Notes under the pieces: model-generated | Databases searched by the model: none | Told to the model about the DNA's origin: nothing | Seen by the model: only the letters and a program-made list of their open reading frames with translations | Assembly (NCBI GenBank): GCA_902530635.1 | Contig: CACABC010000001.1 | Span: 130,582-194,581 of the forward strand | Origin: an uncultured Pelagibacteraceae bacterium | Lineage (GTDB): Bacteria; Pseudomonadota; Alphaproteobacteria; Pelagibacterales; Pelagibacteraceae | Length of the DNA stretch: 64,000 nucleotides | Direction of reading: 5' to 3' | Position numbers and translations under genes: made by a program | Shown: piece after piece, positions 1 through 8,313 of the stretch | Position numbering within the stretch: position 1 is the first letter of the stretch | How the letters are laid out: every line of letters starts with the position of its first letter

Positions 1-1391
1 ACAAAATATAAATTATTAAAAATCTCAGATTGATTATGAAATCTAAAATATGCTGATTGTGAAAACTTTGGTTGTATAGAAAATCCTGAGCCATGTAGTG
101 TAGATAAATCTTTTTCAAAATAATCTGGTGTAAGATAAAAATCACTAACAACATTTTTTTTAATACCAGGCAAAACTGACTTATCCATTTTATCTAAAAC
201 TAAATTTTTAAATTTCTCGCCTTCATTTGACCAATTAATCTTTGATAAATTATTAGGAACTGGAACCAGGACGTAAAAAGCATCTTGACCACTTGGCGCC
301 ATATTTGGGTCTGTTGCAGAAGGTCGATGTAAATAATAACTTATATCATCTGATAGAATTTTTTTTTCAAAGATTTTCTCCAAATGTTGTTTATAGGATT
401 TTCCAAAATAAATTGTATGATGGGCAACATCTTTATATTGTTTTTTTGATCCAAAATAATAAACAAAAAGTCCCATTGAGTAATCCATTCTTTTTATTTT
501 TTGTTTAAAAATAAAATTATAATTATTTTCAGATTTAATTAAATTTTTGTATACATTCGGTGGATCAGAATTACAAACTACATAATCACAATTAATAATT
601 TTAGAACTATTGATTTTTACCGATTTAACTATTTTGTTAGATGAAATTATTTCTGTAACTTCTGCATCTTTAATTATCTTAATACCTTCTTCGTTCATTA
701 ATTTTTCCATTGCTTTTACAACACTTCCTGTACCACCCATCGAGTAGTGAATACCCCATTTTTTCTCTAAAAATAAAATAAGAGTATATATTGAAGTAGT
801 TGTGAACGGGTTTCCTCCAACTAGAAGTGGATGCATACTAAAAACTCTTCTTAACTCTTCATTTGAAATGTAATTTGAAACTAATCCGTAAACAGATTTG
901 TAACTTTTTAAATTTAACAAAGCAGGTATCTGCTTGAGCATAAAAGACAAGTTGTTAAAAGGTTTATCAGACAATTCAGTAAAACCTTTATCAAAAATTT
1001 TTTCAGTAAATTTAACCAAATTTTTATATCCCTTTATGTCCTTTTCAGAAAATTTTTTTATTTCTCTTTCCATTGAATTTTCATGGCCAGAATAATCGAA
1101 AGTTCGTCCATCATTAAAAACAAAACGATACCATAAACTGAGTGGTACTATTTTTACGTAATCAGAAATTTTTTTATTAAATAATGAAAACAATTCCTCA
1201 AAAAGATACGGGGCAGTTATAACGGTTGGTCCACCGTCATAAATAAAGCTACCTTTTTTAAAAACTCTAGCTCTTCCACCTAAGTCAGGATGTTTTTCAA
1301 CTAGAGTTACATCGTAACCTTTTGCTCTTAATCTTAGGGCTGAAGCTAAACCACCGAATCCAGATCCTACAACAATAACTTTTTTTGTCAT
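1..1391 (-). CDS. crtI: Phytoene desaturase CrtI (partial, 3' end outside window)
   Basis: This FAD-dependent desaturase family converts phytoene to lycopene, the carotenoid route to retinal or pigments. Translating the minus strand from the ATG at 1391 gives an open frame to the window edge, which is why it is missing from the ORF track. The N-terminus carries the dinucleotide-binding motif VIVVGSGFGGL followed by an acidic-end strand and LGGRARVF. Near the edge, FSQSAYFRFHNQSE and NLYFV match the conserved C-terminal region of CrtI proteins. About 40-50 C-terminal residues are probably missing. The start lies only 16 nt after the atpF stop on the same strand, so read-through from the ATP synthase operon is likely. 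Family assignment is firm; the exact product (neurosporene or lycopene) cannot be told. Confidence 0.9.
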   Translation of the reverse strand, partial: MTKKVIVVGSGFGGLASALRLRAKGYDVTLVEKHPDLGGRARVFKKGSFIYDGGPTVITAPYLFEELFSLFNKKISDYVKIVPLSLWYRFVFNDGRTFDYSGHENSMEREIKKFSEKDIKGYKNLVKFTEKIFDKGFTELSDKPFNNLSFMLKQIPALLNLKSYKSVYGLVSNYISNEELRRVFSMHPLLVGGNPFTTTSIYTLILFLEKKWGIHYSMGGTGSVVKAMEKLMNEEGIKIIKDAEVTEIISSNKIVKSVKINSSKIINCDYVVCNSDPPNVYKNLIKSENNYNFIFKQKIKRMDYSMGLFVYYFGSKKQYKDVAHHTIYFGKSYKQHLEKIFEKKILSDDISYYLHRPSATDPNMAPSGQDAFYVLVPVPNNLSKINWSNEGEKFKNLVLDKMDKSVLPGIKKNVVSDFYLTPDYFEKDLSTLHGSGFSIQPKFSQSAYFRFHNQSEIFNNLYF

Positions 1392-1407
1392 AAGTTAGGA
1401 TCTTACG

Positions 1408-1905
1408 CTAGATTGATTTGTTTTTTAAAATTTTTTTTGCCTCATCAATGCTTGAAATATAAATTTTATCAAGCTTTTTCTTGTCAATTGAATTTTTTAT
1501 GATTTTTTCGAGTGAAAGAATAGCTATATCAACTGAAGAATTTTTTAAGTCTTTTATTGTTTGTGTTTTCATTTGTTTAATTTTCTCTTCAGCCAATTTT
1601 TTTCTATTTTCAAAAATATTATGAAATTCATTATTTATTTTAATCATATTTTTTTCTGACTCTTCTTGTGCTTTCTTCATTAAAATATTGATTTCTTGTT
1701 TTGATTTACTTATTTTGGTTTCATATTCGCTTAAAATATTTTTTGCGTCGTCTTTTAATTTTTCAGCATCATCAAGATCTTTTTTAATTTTTTTAATATT
1801 TTGATCTAAAGAATCAGAAATCTTTTGAGGTACTTTGAAATAAAATAATACACCTACAAATATAAAGAACGAAACTGCAACCCAAAATGTAGCATCAATA
1901 CTCAT
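1408..1905 (-). CDS. atpF: ATP synthase Fo subunit b
   Basis: This is the peripheral-stalk subunit b of F1Fo ATP synthase, linking the membrane a subunit to F1. The 165-residue protein has one N-terminal membrane segment (about residues 7-24) followed by a long, highly charged coiled coil, the usual b architecture. It is the last of the five Fo-region genes in the order atpI-atpB-atpE-b'-b and starts 4 nt after the b' stop. Having two b-type genes in tandem is typical of alphaproteobacteria. Which copy is called b and which b' rests on gene order. Confidence 0.9.
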   Translation of the reverse strand: MSIDATFWVAVSFFIFVGVLFYFKVPQKISDSLDQNIKKIKKDLDDAEKLKDDAKNILSEYETKISKSKQEINILMKKAQEESEKNMIKINNEFHNIFENRKKLAEEKIKQMKTQTIKDLKNSSVDIAILSLEKIIKNSIDKKKLDKIYISSIDEAKKILKNKSI

Positions 1906-1909
1906 AATT

Positions 1910-2476
1910 TTAATTTTTATATCCTTTATTTATTTCAGTTACTGTTGCCTTTATACTGCTTTTATTAAGGTCTTCTCCAAAAATATCTTTAATTACGTTT
2001 GACACAATCTCTTCAGAAATAGAGATCATTTTTGGTGTAGAGTTAATTTTAAATCTCTGAATTTCTTTCTCGGCATTTTCAATTTCTTTTTGGATTTCTG
2101 ACTCTATTTGCTTCTTTTTAATTGAAAGATCTTCATTTAACTTTTTTCTACTATCAGAAATAATTTTTTTTGCGTTAGCCTTTGCTTCTATTATAGATGC
2201 ATTATATATTTTAAGCTTTTTATCTGCCTCCTCTTTTAGAAGGTTGGCTTCCTCTATGTCTTTTCTTATTTTGTTTTCTCTGGTATCTAAATTACCTTTA
2301 ATTTTAGGAATAAACATTTTCGCTACTAAAAAATAAATCGAGGAGAAAATTATTGCAAGCCAAAATACCTGCGAGATCCAATATGTTGGATCAAGCTGAG
2401 GCATTCCAGCCTCAGCTGCAAATAGATTGTTAACGGACAAGAGTCCTGTAGTTATAAAAACTAAAGTTTTATTCAT
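1910..2476 (-). CDS. atpF': ATP synthase Fo subunit b'
   Basis: This is the second peripheral-stalk subunit (b'), expected to form a heterodimer with the downstream b subunit. The 188-residue protein has an N-terminal hydrophobic stretch that may be a signal or first anchor (residues 1-20), a sequence MPQLDPTYWISQVFWLAI typical of b' subunits, a membrane segment to about residue 55, and then a charged coiled coil. It lies 18 nt downstream of atpE on the same strand. The call rests on fold pattern and on its place between atpE and atpF. Confidence 0.88.
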   Translation of the reverse strand: MNKTLVFITTGLLSVNNLFAAEAGMPQLDPTYWISQVFWLAIIFSSIYFLVAKMFIPKIKGNLDTRENKIRKDIEEANLLKEEADKKLKIYNASIIEAKANAKKIISDSRKKLNEDLSIKKKQIESEIQKEIENAEKEIQRFKINSTPKMISISEEIVSNVIKDIFGEDLNKSSIKATVTEINKGYKN

Positions 2477-2494
2477 GCCTTTTTTTGCAATTAA

Positions 2495-2722
2495 TTAAAA
2501 AGCAAAAAGTATTATTAAAGCTACAACTAGTCCAAATAGTCCAGTTGCTTCAGCTAAAGCAAATCCCAAAAGTAAATTTGGAAATTGTTTTTGCGCAGCT
2601 GATGGATTTCTCATGGCACCAGATAGATAATTTCCAAATATCAATCCGATACCAACACCAGCTCCAGCTAAAGCAATTGCGGCTAAACCTGCACCGATCA
2701 TTTTTGCTGCTTCTAGTTCCAT
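2495..2722 (-). CDS. atpE: ATP synthase Fo subunit c
   Basis: This is the proteolipid that forms the rotating membrane ring of ATP synthase. The 75-residue hairpin has a glycine/alanine-rich first helix (LAGAGVGIGLIFG), the polar loop RNPSAAQ, and a second helix with the ion-carrying carboxylate at Glu58 in LAEATGLFG. The residue after that Glu is Ala rather than the Ser/Thr found in sodium-binding c subunits, which suggests proton coupling (inference). A GGAGG-containing ribosome site (AAAAGGAGGAAAAATGG on the minus strand) precedes the start, fitting the high copy number needed. Confidence 0.96.
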   Translation of the reverse strand: MELEAAKMIGAGLAAIALAGAGVGIGLIFGNYLSGAMRNPSAAQKQFPNLLLGFALAEATGLFGLVVALIILFAF

Positions 2723-2741
2723 TTTTCCTCCTTTTTCATTG

Positions 2742-3476
2742 TTAGTGATGTAAATTTAAAGCGTCATTTAAATATATACATGTCAAAATAGCAAACACAT
2801 ATGCTTGTAAAAAAGCTACTAAAATTTCTAATCCAGTCAAAGCAACTGAAAAAGTAAGTGGCAACCAACCAGCTACCAACCCTAAGCTAATTACAAATCC
2901 ACCAAAAACTTTTAACATTGTATGCCCCGCCATCATGTTAGCAAACAATCTTACTGATAAACTAACAGGTCTACTTAAATAAGATATAATTTCTATTATC
3001 ATTATTATAGGAAGTAAGACTATCGGAACACCGCTAGGAACAAATATTTTTAAATATTTAAATCCATGAATTACAAAACCTAAAATAGTAACACCAATAA
3101 AAATAAATAATGCAAAAGCCAAAGTTACAATTATGTGGCTTGTAACTGTAAAAGAATAGGGCAACATACCGACCATGTTACAGAACAATATAAATATAAA
3201 TAAACTAAAAATAAAAGGAAAGTATGGCTTTGCCTTTTTTCCAGCAGTATCGCTAATCATTTTTGAAACAAAACTGTACAATATTTCTGATATTAACTGA
3301 ACTTTATTTGGAATAATTTTTTTCTCCTTTGTTCCAAATAATAAAAAAAGTAAAATTAATGTTGCGCTTATCAACATAAAAAGACTTGCATTTGTAAAAG
3401 ATAAATCTACACCATTTATTTTAATTTCTGGACCAATTTTATATACACTAAATTGATGCATTGGATTAGACGCCAT
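2742..3476 (-). CDS. atpB: ATP synthase Fo subunit a
   Basis: This is the membrane stator subunit a, which forms the proton half-channels next to the c ring. The 244-residue protein has five to six membrane segments. It contains the conserved helix SRPVSLSVRLFANMMAGH with the essential arginine and the C-terminal motif FLQAYVFAILTCIYLNDAL. Length fits the alphaproteobacterial family. It begins 4 nt after the atpI stop and is followed by atpE, the usual Fo order. Confidence 0.96.
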   Translation of the reverse strand: MASNPMHQFSVYKIGPEIKINGVDLSFTNASLFMLISATLILLFLLFGTKEKKIIPNKVQLISEILYSFVSKMISDTAGKKAKPYFPFIFSLFIFILFCNMVGMLPYSFTVTSHIIVTLAFALFIFIGVTILGFVIHGFKYLKIFVPSGVPIVLLPIIMIIEIISYLSRPVSLSVRLFANMMAGHTMLKVFGGFVISLGLVAGWLPLTFSVALTGLEILVAFLQAYVFAILTCIYLNDALNLHH

Positions 3477-3480
3477 TATT

Positions 3481-3768
3481 TTACTCCTGTTTTTTTTGCA
3501 TTCTCTTAGCAGCTTTTATTACATTTAAAATTCCAGCCACAGAACCTAAAATAAAGAAAACAATTATTAATAATGGTTTAGTACCAAACCAATTATCTAA
3601 AATAAACCCAATAATTCCTCCAACTGCAACTGCGGCAACAAGCTCGGTTCCAAGTTTAAAAGCATTTCCAAGAAAAAGACCTTTTCCATCACCTCTTTCA
3701 GTTTTTTTATTTTGCAATTTAGATTTTGCAATTTTAAGGCGAGTTTCTAAATCTTCAGTTTCTTTCAT
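3481..3768 (-). CDS. atpI: AtpI/AtpZ-family ATP synthase accessory protein
   Basis: Small membrane protein at the head of the Fo operon; the family helps c-ring assembly or cation handling. The 95-residue chain has a charged N-terminal helix (residues 1-30) and two membrane segments (GTELVAAVAVGGIIGFILD and PLLIIVFFILGSVAGILNVI), the AtpI/AtpZ hairpin. It ends 4 nt before atpB and starts 7 nt after the smc stop, so smc may share the transcript. The function in this lineage is inferred from family and position. Confidence 0.88.
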   Translation of the reverse strand: MKETEDLETRLKIAKSKLQNKKTERGDGKGLFLGNAFKLGTELVAAVAVGGIIGFILDNWFGTKPLLIIVFFILGSVAGILNVIKAAKRMQKKQE

Positions 3769-3775
3769 TAAATTA

Positions 3776-6214
3776 TTAAGCGACTAATTCTTCTGCTTTT
3801 TCTAAGTTTACCGCAACTAACTTGCTAATTCCTTTTTCAGGCATTGTAACTCCGTACAATCTATTCATCTTAGACATAGTTAGAGCATGGTGAGTTATAA
3901 TTATAAATTTAGTTTTTGTCATAGAATTTAGTTCTTCTAAAAGAGAGCAAAAACGAGTTACATTTGCATCATCTAATGGAGCATCGACCTCATCTAAAAC
4001 ACAAATTGGAGATGGGTTTGTTAAAAAAATAGCAAAAATTAGCGATAGAGCAGTTAAAGCCTGTTCTCCTCCCGATAAAAGAGTAATTGATTGTAGTCTT
4101 TTACCTGGCGGTGAAACAAGCATTTCAAGTCCGGCTTCAAGTGGGTCGTCAGAGTCCACAAGTTCTAATTTAGCATTTCCTCCATTAAATAATTTTACAT
4201 AAACCTCATTAAATTTTTTATTTACTTTAGAAAACGCGTCTAACAGTCTTTCACGACCTTTTTGATTTAGCTCATTTATACTAGATTTTAATTTAATAAT
4301 TGCAGATACTAAATCAGCTCTATCATCTTCCATTTTTTTTATTGTGGTTTTAAATTTTTCAGTTTCTAAATCTGCTCTCAGGTTTACAGATCCTAAAGCT
4401 TCTCTGTCTTTCTTCATTTGTATTAATTTTTCCTCTTGTTCTTTAGCGGAAGGTAAATTTTCTGGGTTATCGAAACCAGAAAATGAAAGTAAATTATTAA
4501 TATTTTCAATTTTTAACTCTTTTTTAATAACATAAATTAAATCCATTTTTCGTTGATCAATACCTTCCACTGTAGCTTCGGATCTTGCTTTATTTTCTCT
4601 TAATACTGCAAATTTTTCTTGTATAGATTTTAAATTTTCATTTACAGTACCAAATTTCTCTTCTGCATTTTTTATTTGAAACTCTAATTCTTCATTTTGT
4701 TTTTTTGTATTTTCTAAATTTTGAAGATTTTGACCTTTACTAACAGCAATCTTTTCAGGATTTTTTTGATTTTCTTCTAATTCTAAAGATACTTTCTTTT
4801 TTCTTTCGGATAATTCCAAAATCATTTTTTCAGAGTTTAATTTAAGATCTTTCCAATTTTCTAGCTCCTGGTCTATATTTTTAATTCTTTCTTTTCTTTT
4901 TATGGAATCACTTTTTATTGTTTCATTTTTACCAAAATATATAGCATACTCCTCTTGGCTAGCAGTAATTTTATTAACTAACATTTTTAGTTCTTCAAAA
5001 ATATCTTTAGTAAGTTTTCTGTCAGTATCAATATAGGTTTCTATTTCACTGATTAAATTATTAAGTTTTGTTTGTAATTCTTTTAATTTACTATTTGAAA
5101 AATCTAAATCGCCTTTAGAACGAGTCTCTGTTGCAAAAAGTTCTTTTTCAGTTTTAAGCAATTCATTTTTTTCCTCTAAAATTCTTTTTTCATTTAGAGA
5201 AGCATCTAATGATATACTTTTCTCTCTTTCTAAATCTGAGTCTATTGTTTTAATATTATTAATTAGCTTATTGTTTAAATCTTTGACCCTTTTTTCCTCT
5301 TGTTCTAGGTTTGTAACTTCTAAGTTTATTTTTTGAAGTCTAGAAATATTTTCAATTTTTTTATCTTTTAGTGGCTGCAGTTTTTTGTCTTCTTCTTCAA
5401 TTAATTTATTATTATGTTCTATTTCTCTTTTGATAGATTTTATTTCAGTGTCTATATCGATTGATTTTTCTTTAATACTGCTTTTTTCTTTTTCTATTTC
5501 TTGAATTTTAAGATAATACAATCCCGCTTCTACAGTTTTTATTTTTTGAGAAATCTCTCTGTACCTTGTTGCTTCTTCAGCTTGTTTTTTTAAATTTTCT
5601 AATTGTTTTTCTTGTTGTCTTTTTAGTTCGTCTGCTCTTTTAAGATTATTTTCTGCAGCATTAAGTCTGGTTTCTGCTTCATGTCTTCTAATATGAATAC
5701 CAGATATTCCTGCCGCTTCCTCAAGAACCGATTTTCTTTCTGATGGTTTTGCAGTAACTATCATTCCAATTTTACCCTGACTGATCATTGATGGAGAATG
5801 TGCTCCAGTTGATAAGTCAGCAAAAAAAGTTTGAGCATCTTTTGCCCGAACCTCCCTGCCATTCATAAAATATTTCGAACCTTTTTCACGTTCGATTTTT
5901 CTTTTTATATGAATTTCATCAAGTTCAATGAATTGACCCTGACCCTTTTTATCAGAATTATCAATTGTTATTGAAACTTCTGATATATTCTTTTGAGGTC
6001 TATTTGATGTTCCAGAAAAAATAACATCTTCCATTCCCGATCCACGCATACTTTTGGCAGAAGTTTCGCCCATACACCACCTTAAAGCTTCAACAATGTT
6101 TGATTTCCCACAACCATTTGGTCCAACAATTCCTGTCAAACCCTCTTCAATAAAAAAAGTTGTTTTATCAAAAAAAGATTTAAAACCAGATAATTCTAAT
6201 TTTTTAAATTTCAT
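3776..6214 (-). CDS. smc: Chromosome-segregation ATPase SMC, short form without a recognisable hinge
   Basis: SMC ATPases organise and segregate the chromosome. Both halves of the ABC head are present: Walker A GPNGCGKSN at residues 31-39, the signature LLSGGEQ at about 712-718, and Walker B with PICVLDEVDAP around residue 741, followed by the His switch ITHHALTM. The protein is 812 residues, whereas typical bacterial SMCs are about 1150-1200. The region between the heads is charged coiled coil; I could not find the roughly 120-150-residue globular hinge with its glycine motifs, nor a CxxC zinc hook of the Rad50 type. It lies 6 nt downstream of the dsbA-like gene on the same strand. The SMC call is firm; hinge absence comes from reading only. 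Confidence 0.93.
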   Translation of the reverse strand: MKFKKLELSGFKSFFDKTTFFIEEGLTGIVGPNGCGKSNIVEALRWCMGETSAKSMRGSGMEDVIFSGTSNRPQKNISEVSITIDNSDKKGQGQFIELDEIHIKRKIEREKGSKYFMNGREVRAKDAQTFFADLSTGAHSPSMISQGKIGMIVTAKPSERKSVLEEAAGISGIHIRRHEAETRLNAAENNLKRADELKRQQEKQLENLKKQAEEATRYREISQKIKTVEAGLYYLKIQEIEKEKSSIKEKSIDIDTEIKSIKREIEHNNKLIEEEDKKLQPLKDKKIENISRLQKINLEVTNLEQEEKRVKDLNNKLINNIKTIDSDLEREKSISLDASLNEKRILEEKNELLKTEKELFATETRSKGDLDFSNSKLKELQTKLNNLISEIETYIDTDRKLTKDIFEELKMLVNKITASQEEYAIYFGKNETIKSDSIKRKERIKNIDQELENWKDLKLNSEKMILELSERKKKVSLELEENQKNPEKIAVSKGQNLQNLENTKKQNEELEFQIKNAEEKFGTVNENLKSIQEKFAVLRENKARSEATVEGIDQRKMDLIYVIKKELKIENINNLLSFSGFDNPENLPSAKEQEEKLIQMKKDREALGSVNLRADLETEKFKTTIKKMEDDRADLVSAIIKLKSSINELNQKGRERLLDAFSKVNKKFNEVYVKLFNGGNAKLELVDSDDPLEAGLEMLVSPPGKRLQSITLLSGGEQALTALSLIFAIFLTNPSPICVLDEVDAPLDDANVTRFCSLLEELNSMTKTKFIIITHHALTMSKMNRLYGVTMPEKGISKLVAVNLEKAEELVA

Positions 6215-6220
6215 AATTTT

Positions 6221-6823
6221 CTATAAAAATTTTTCTATTTCTTTCTTAAAATCTTCATAATCATGTTTTCCTTCATATTTTTTTTCATTAATAAAAATTG
6301 TTGGGGTTGATTCAATAGAGTATTTTTTACTTCCATTTATTCTCTCTTCTAAAATTTCATTTTCTAATTTTTCATTATTTAAGCACTTATTACTTTTATC
6401 ATCATTTAAGCCGTAATCATTTGCAATTTTAATCAATTTTTTATTTATACTGTTAATATCCGACCCACTTACCCAAATGTCTTGTTTTTCGTAAAGATTA
6501 TTTAATAACTCTAATCTTTTATTTTTATTTTCAACGCATCTTAGAATTTTTTCTGCATTTAAAGCCGCTAAATCTAAAGGAAAGCCATGATGTTCAAATG
6601 TAACATTATTTGTATCTATAAATTCCTTTTTTAATTTTTTGAAAATTTTCGTATGAAAATTGGCACAATGAGGACATGTTAAGGAAGAAAAAACCTTAAT
6701 AGTCACTTTTGTATCTTTATTTCCAATCGATAATAAACTTTTATTATCAGCCGCATTTACATTATAAATTTTGACCAATAGTACTATTAATATATAATAA
6801 AATATTAAGTTAATTTTATTCAT
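6221..6823 (-). CDS. DsbA-like periplasmic thiol-disulfide protein
   Basis: Thioredoxin-fold DsbA-family protein, expected to catalyse or transfer disulfides in the periplasm. The 200-residue precursor has a hydrophobic signal peptide ending near NVNA (residue 24), the active-site motif CPHC at residues 50-53, and a cis-proline loop STPTIFIN near residue 177. CPHC is the classical DsbA active site. It sits between the DciA-like gene and smc, an order found in other alphaproteobacteria. Whether it is a general oxidase or a specialised one (for example for cytochrome maturation) cannot be told from sequence. Confidence 0.88.
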   Translation of the reverse strand: MNKINLIFYYILIVLLVKIYNVNAADNKSLLSIGNKDTKVTIKVFSSLTCPHCANFHTKIFKKLKKEFIDTNNVTFEHHGFPLDLAALNAEKILRCVENKNKRLELLNNLYEKQDIWVSGSDINSINKKLIKIANDYGLNDDKSNKCLNNEKLENEILEERINGSKKYSIESTPTIFINEKKYEGKHDYEDFKKEIEKFL

Positions 6824-6828
6824 AAGAT

Positions 6829-7317
6829 TTACTTTTTTTTACTAAAAACATTAATTAGATGATTAAGATTTTTCTTCAAATTTGTATTTCCAATTTTTTC
6901 AACTTTTTTTTGCAATCTAATCTTGCTGTCATCATTTAAATAAATTTTTCTATTTTTATTCACTTTCTCTTTAATCAAAATAAGTCTTATTTCTTTAATA
7001 AATTTATAACCAAAAAAAGTATTTATTTTATCGATAATATCTTTTTTGCTATATTCCACAGTAATTTGGTCTCCGTGAAAAACATTTAAAACCAGGGTTC
7101 CATTTTTTAGCTCACGATCAGTTCTTACTGATTTAGGGTAACAAATATTTGAAATTTTTTTTCCCACTAAGTCTGACCAATTATAAATTATACTAGAATA
7201 GTTGTGGCCACCTTTCTTTAATATTGTTTTTAGACCATGTGGCAAAGAATTAGATACCGTCCTTAGTCCTTGAATAGAATACTTCGATTTATTAATATAG
7301 TTTTTTTTACCATGCAT
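6829..7317 (-). CDS. dciA: DUF721 / DciA-like protein, probable replicative helicase loader
   Basis: The DUF721 family includes DciA, the ancestral bacterial loader or activator of the DnaB helicase. The 162-residue protein shows the family pattern: GLRTVSNSLPHGLKTIL at the start, then WSDLVGKKISNICYPKS, a strand-rich segment GTLVLNVFHGDQITVEYSK, and a positively charged C-terminal tail. The gene faces mutY head to head, and the ATG at 7317 overlaps the mutY ATG at 7312 within the palindrome ATGCAT. There is no other in-frame methionine near the N-terminus. The family is clear; the loader role is inferred from characterised DciA proteins. Confidence 0.8.
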   Translation of the reverse strand: MHGKKNYINKSKYSIQGLRTVSNSLPHGLKTILKKGGHNYSSIIYNWSDLVGKKISNICYPKSVRTDRELKNGTLVLNVFHGDQITVEYSKKDIIDKINTFFGYKFIKEIRLILIKEKVNKNRKIYLNDDSKIRLQKKVEKIGNTNLKKNLNHLINVFSKKK

Positions 7318-8313
7318 ATTAAAACTAATTTATCAAAAAAAATAATTACTTGGTATGATAATAATAAGCGCTCTTTACCATGGCGTGTACCAAATAATTC
7401 CCCCAGAAAGCTTTATTATAGATTGCTAAGTGAATTTATGTTGCAACAAACACAAGTAAAAACTGTAATTCCTTATTTTAATAAGTTTATAAAAGAAATT
7501 AAAAGTTTAAAAAGACTTTCTTTAACTAGTGAAAGAAAGGTTCTTAAGTTGTGGGAGGGATTAGGTTACTACAGAAGATCTAGAAATTTAATGGCTACAG
7601 CAAAAATTATTGTTAATCAAAATAAATCAATATTACCTAAAACTTTAGTCGATATAAAAAAACTTCCTGGAATAGGTGATTATACTGGAAATGTATTGCT
7701 TGCACTTGTTTATAATCAGCCTCGATTAGGTTTGGATGGTAATGTGAAAAGAGTTTTCTCTAGAATATTCAACAAACACGAAAACAAATTGGATTATGAA
7801 AAAATTATAGAAAAAAATAAAAAAAAATTGTTTTTTTCTAAAAGAAATTCAGTTTTTGTAGAAGCAATGATGGAATTTGGTGCTTTAATTTGTAAGCCAA
7901 AGGATCCACTTTGTAACACGTGTCCTATAAATAGAACTTGTAAATTTTTTAATTCAGGGAAAAATACAAAATTGACTAATAAAATTAAAATAAATAAAAA
8001 AAGTTATAATATTTTTTGTTATCTTAATAAAAATAAACAAATTGGTTTGACAAAAAAGAATGATCTAGGATTCTTAAGAGAATATAGTTTACCAATAATA
8101 AAAGAAAAATCTAAAAAAAACAAATTTAAAAACTGGAATTTTTTATGTAATTACAAGAATTCTATTTCAAATAAAAAATTGGATATTAATTTATATTATA
8201 AATTTTCAAATAAAATACCAAAAGATTTAAATTGGCATTCCATATATAATAATAAAGAATTTATACCGACGTTTACAAAAAAAATATTTAGGCAAGTAGA
8301 AAATTTATATTAA
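7312..8313 (+). CDS. mutY: A/G-specific adenine DNA glycosylase MutY
   Basis: MutY removes adenine mispaired with 8-oxoguanine. Seen in order: LPWR near the N-terminus, the catalytic-Glu helix EFMLQQTQVKTVIPYF, the helix-hairpin-helix LPGIGDYTGN, the catalytic Asp region LDGNVKRVFSR, and a four-cysteine iron-sulfur motif CKPKDPLCNTCPINRTC. The C-terminal 8-oxoG-reading domain is present but lysine/asparagine-rich and short. The ORF track starts at a TTG (7270); I prefer the ATG at 7312 because homology begins just after it and the extension lies inside the divergent DciA-like gene. Its stop overlaps the next start by 1 nt (TAATG). Confidence 0.93.
   Translation: MHIKTNLSKKIITWYDNNKRSLPWRVPNNSPRKLYYRLLSEFMLQQTQVKTVIPYFNKFIKEIKSLKRLSLTSERKVLKLWEGLGYYRRSRNLMATAKIIVNQNKSILPKTLVDIKKLPGIGDYTGNVLLALVYNQPRLGLDGNVKRVFSRIFNKHENKLDYEKIIEKNKKKLFFSKRNSVFVEAMMEFGALICKPKDPLCNTCPINRTCKFFNSGKNTKLTNKIKINKKSYNIFCYLNKNKQIGLTKKNDLGFLREYSLPIIKEKSKKNKFKNWNFLCNYKNSISNKKLDINLYYKFSNKIPKDLNWHSIYNNKEFIPTFTKKIFRQVENLY

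Noticed and set aside
293-508. 71-residue plus-strand ORF
   Set aside because: Antisense to the clear CrtI frame; low-complexity translation with no homology signal.
2485-2745. 86-residue plus-strand ORF over atpE
   Set aside because: Shadow of the c-subunit gene on the opposite strand; Gln/Leu-rich translation is typical of an antisense frame.
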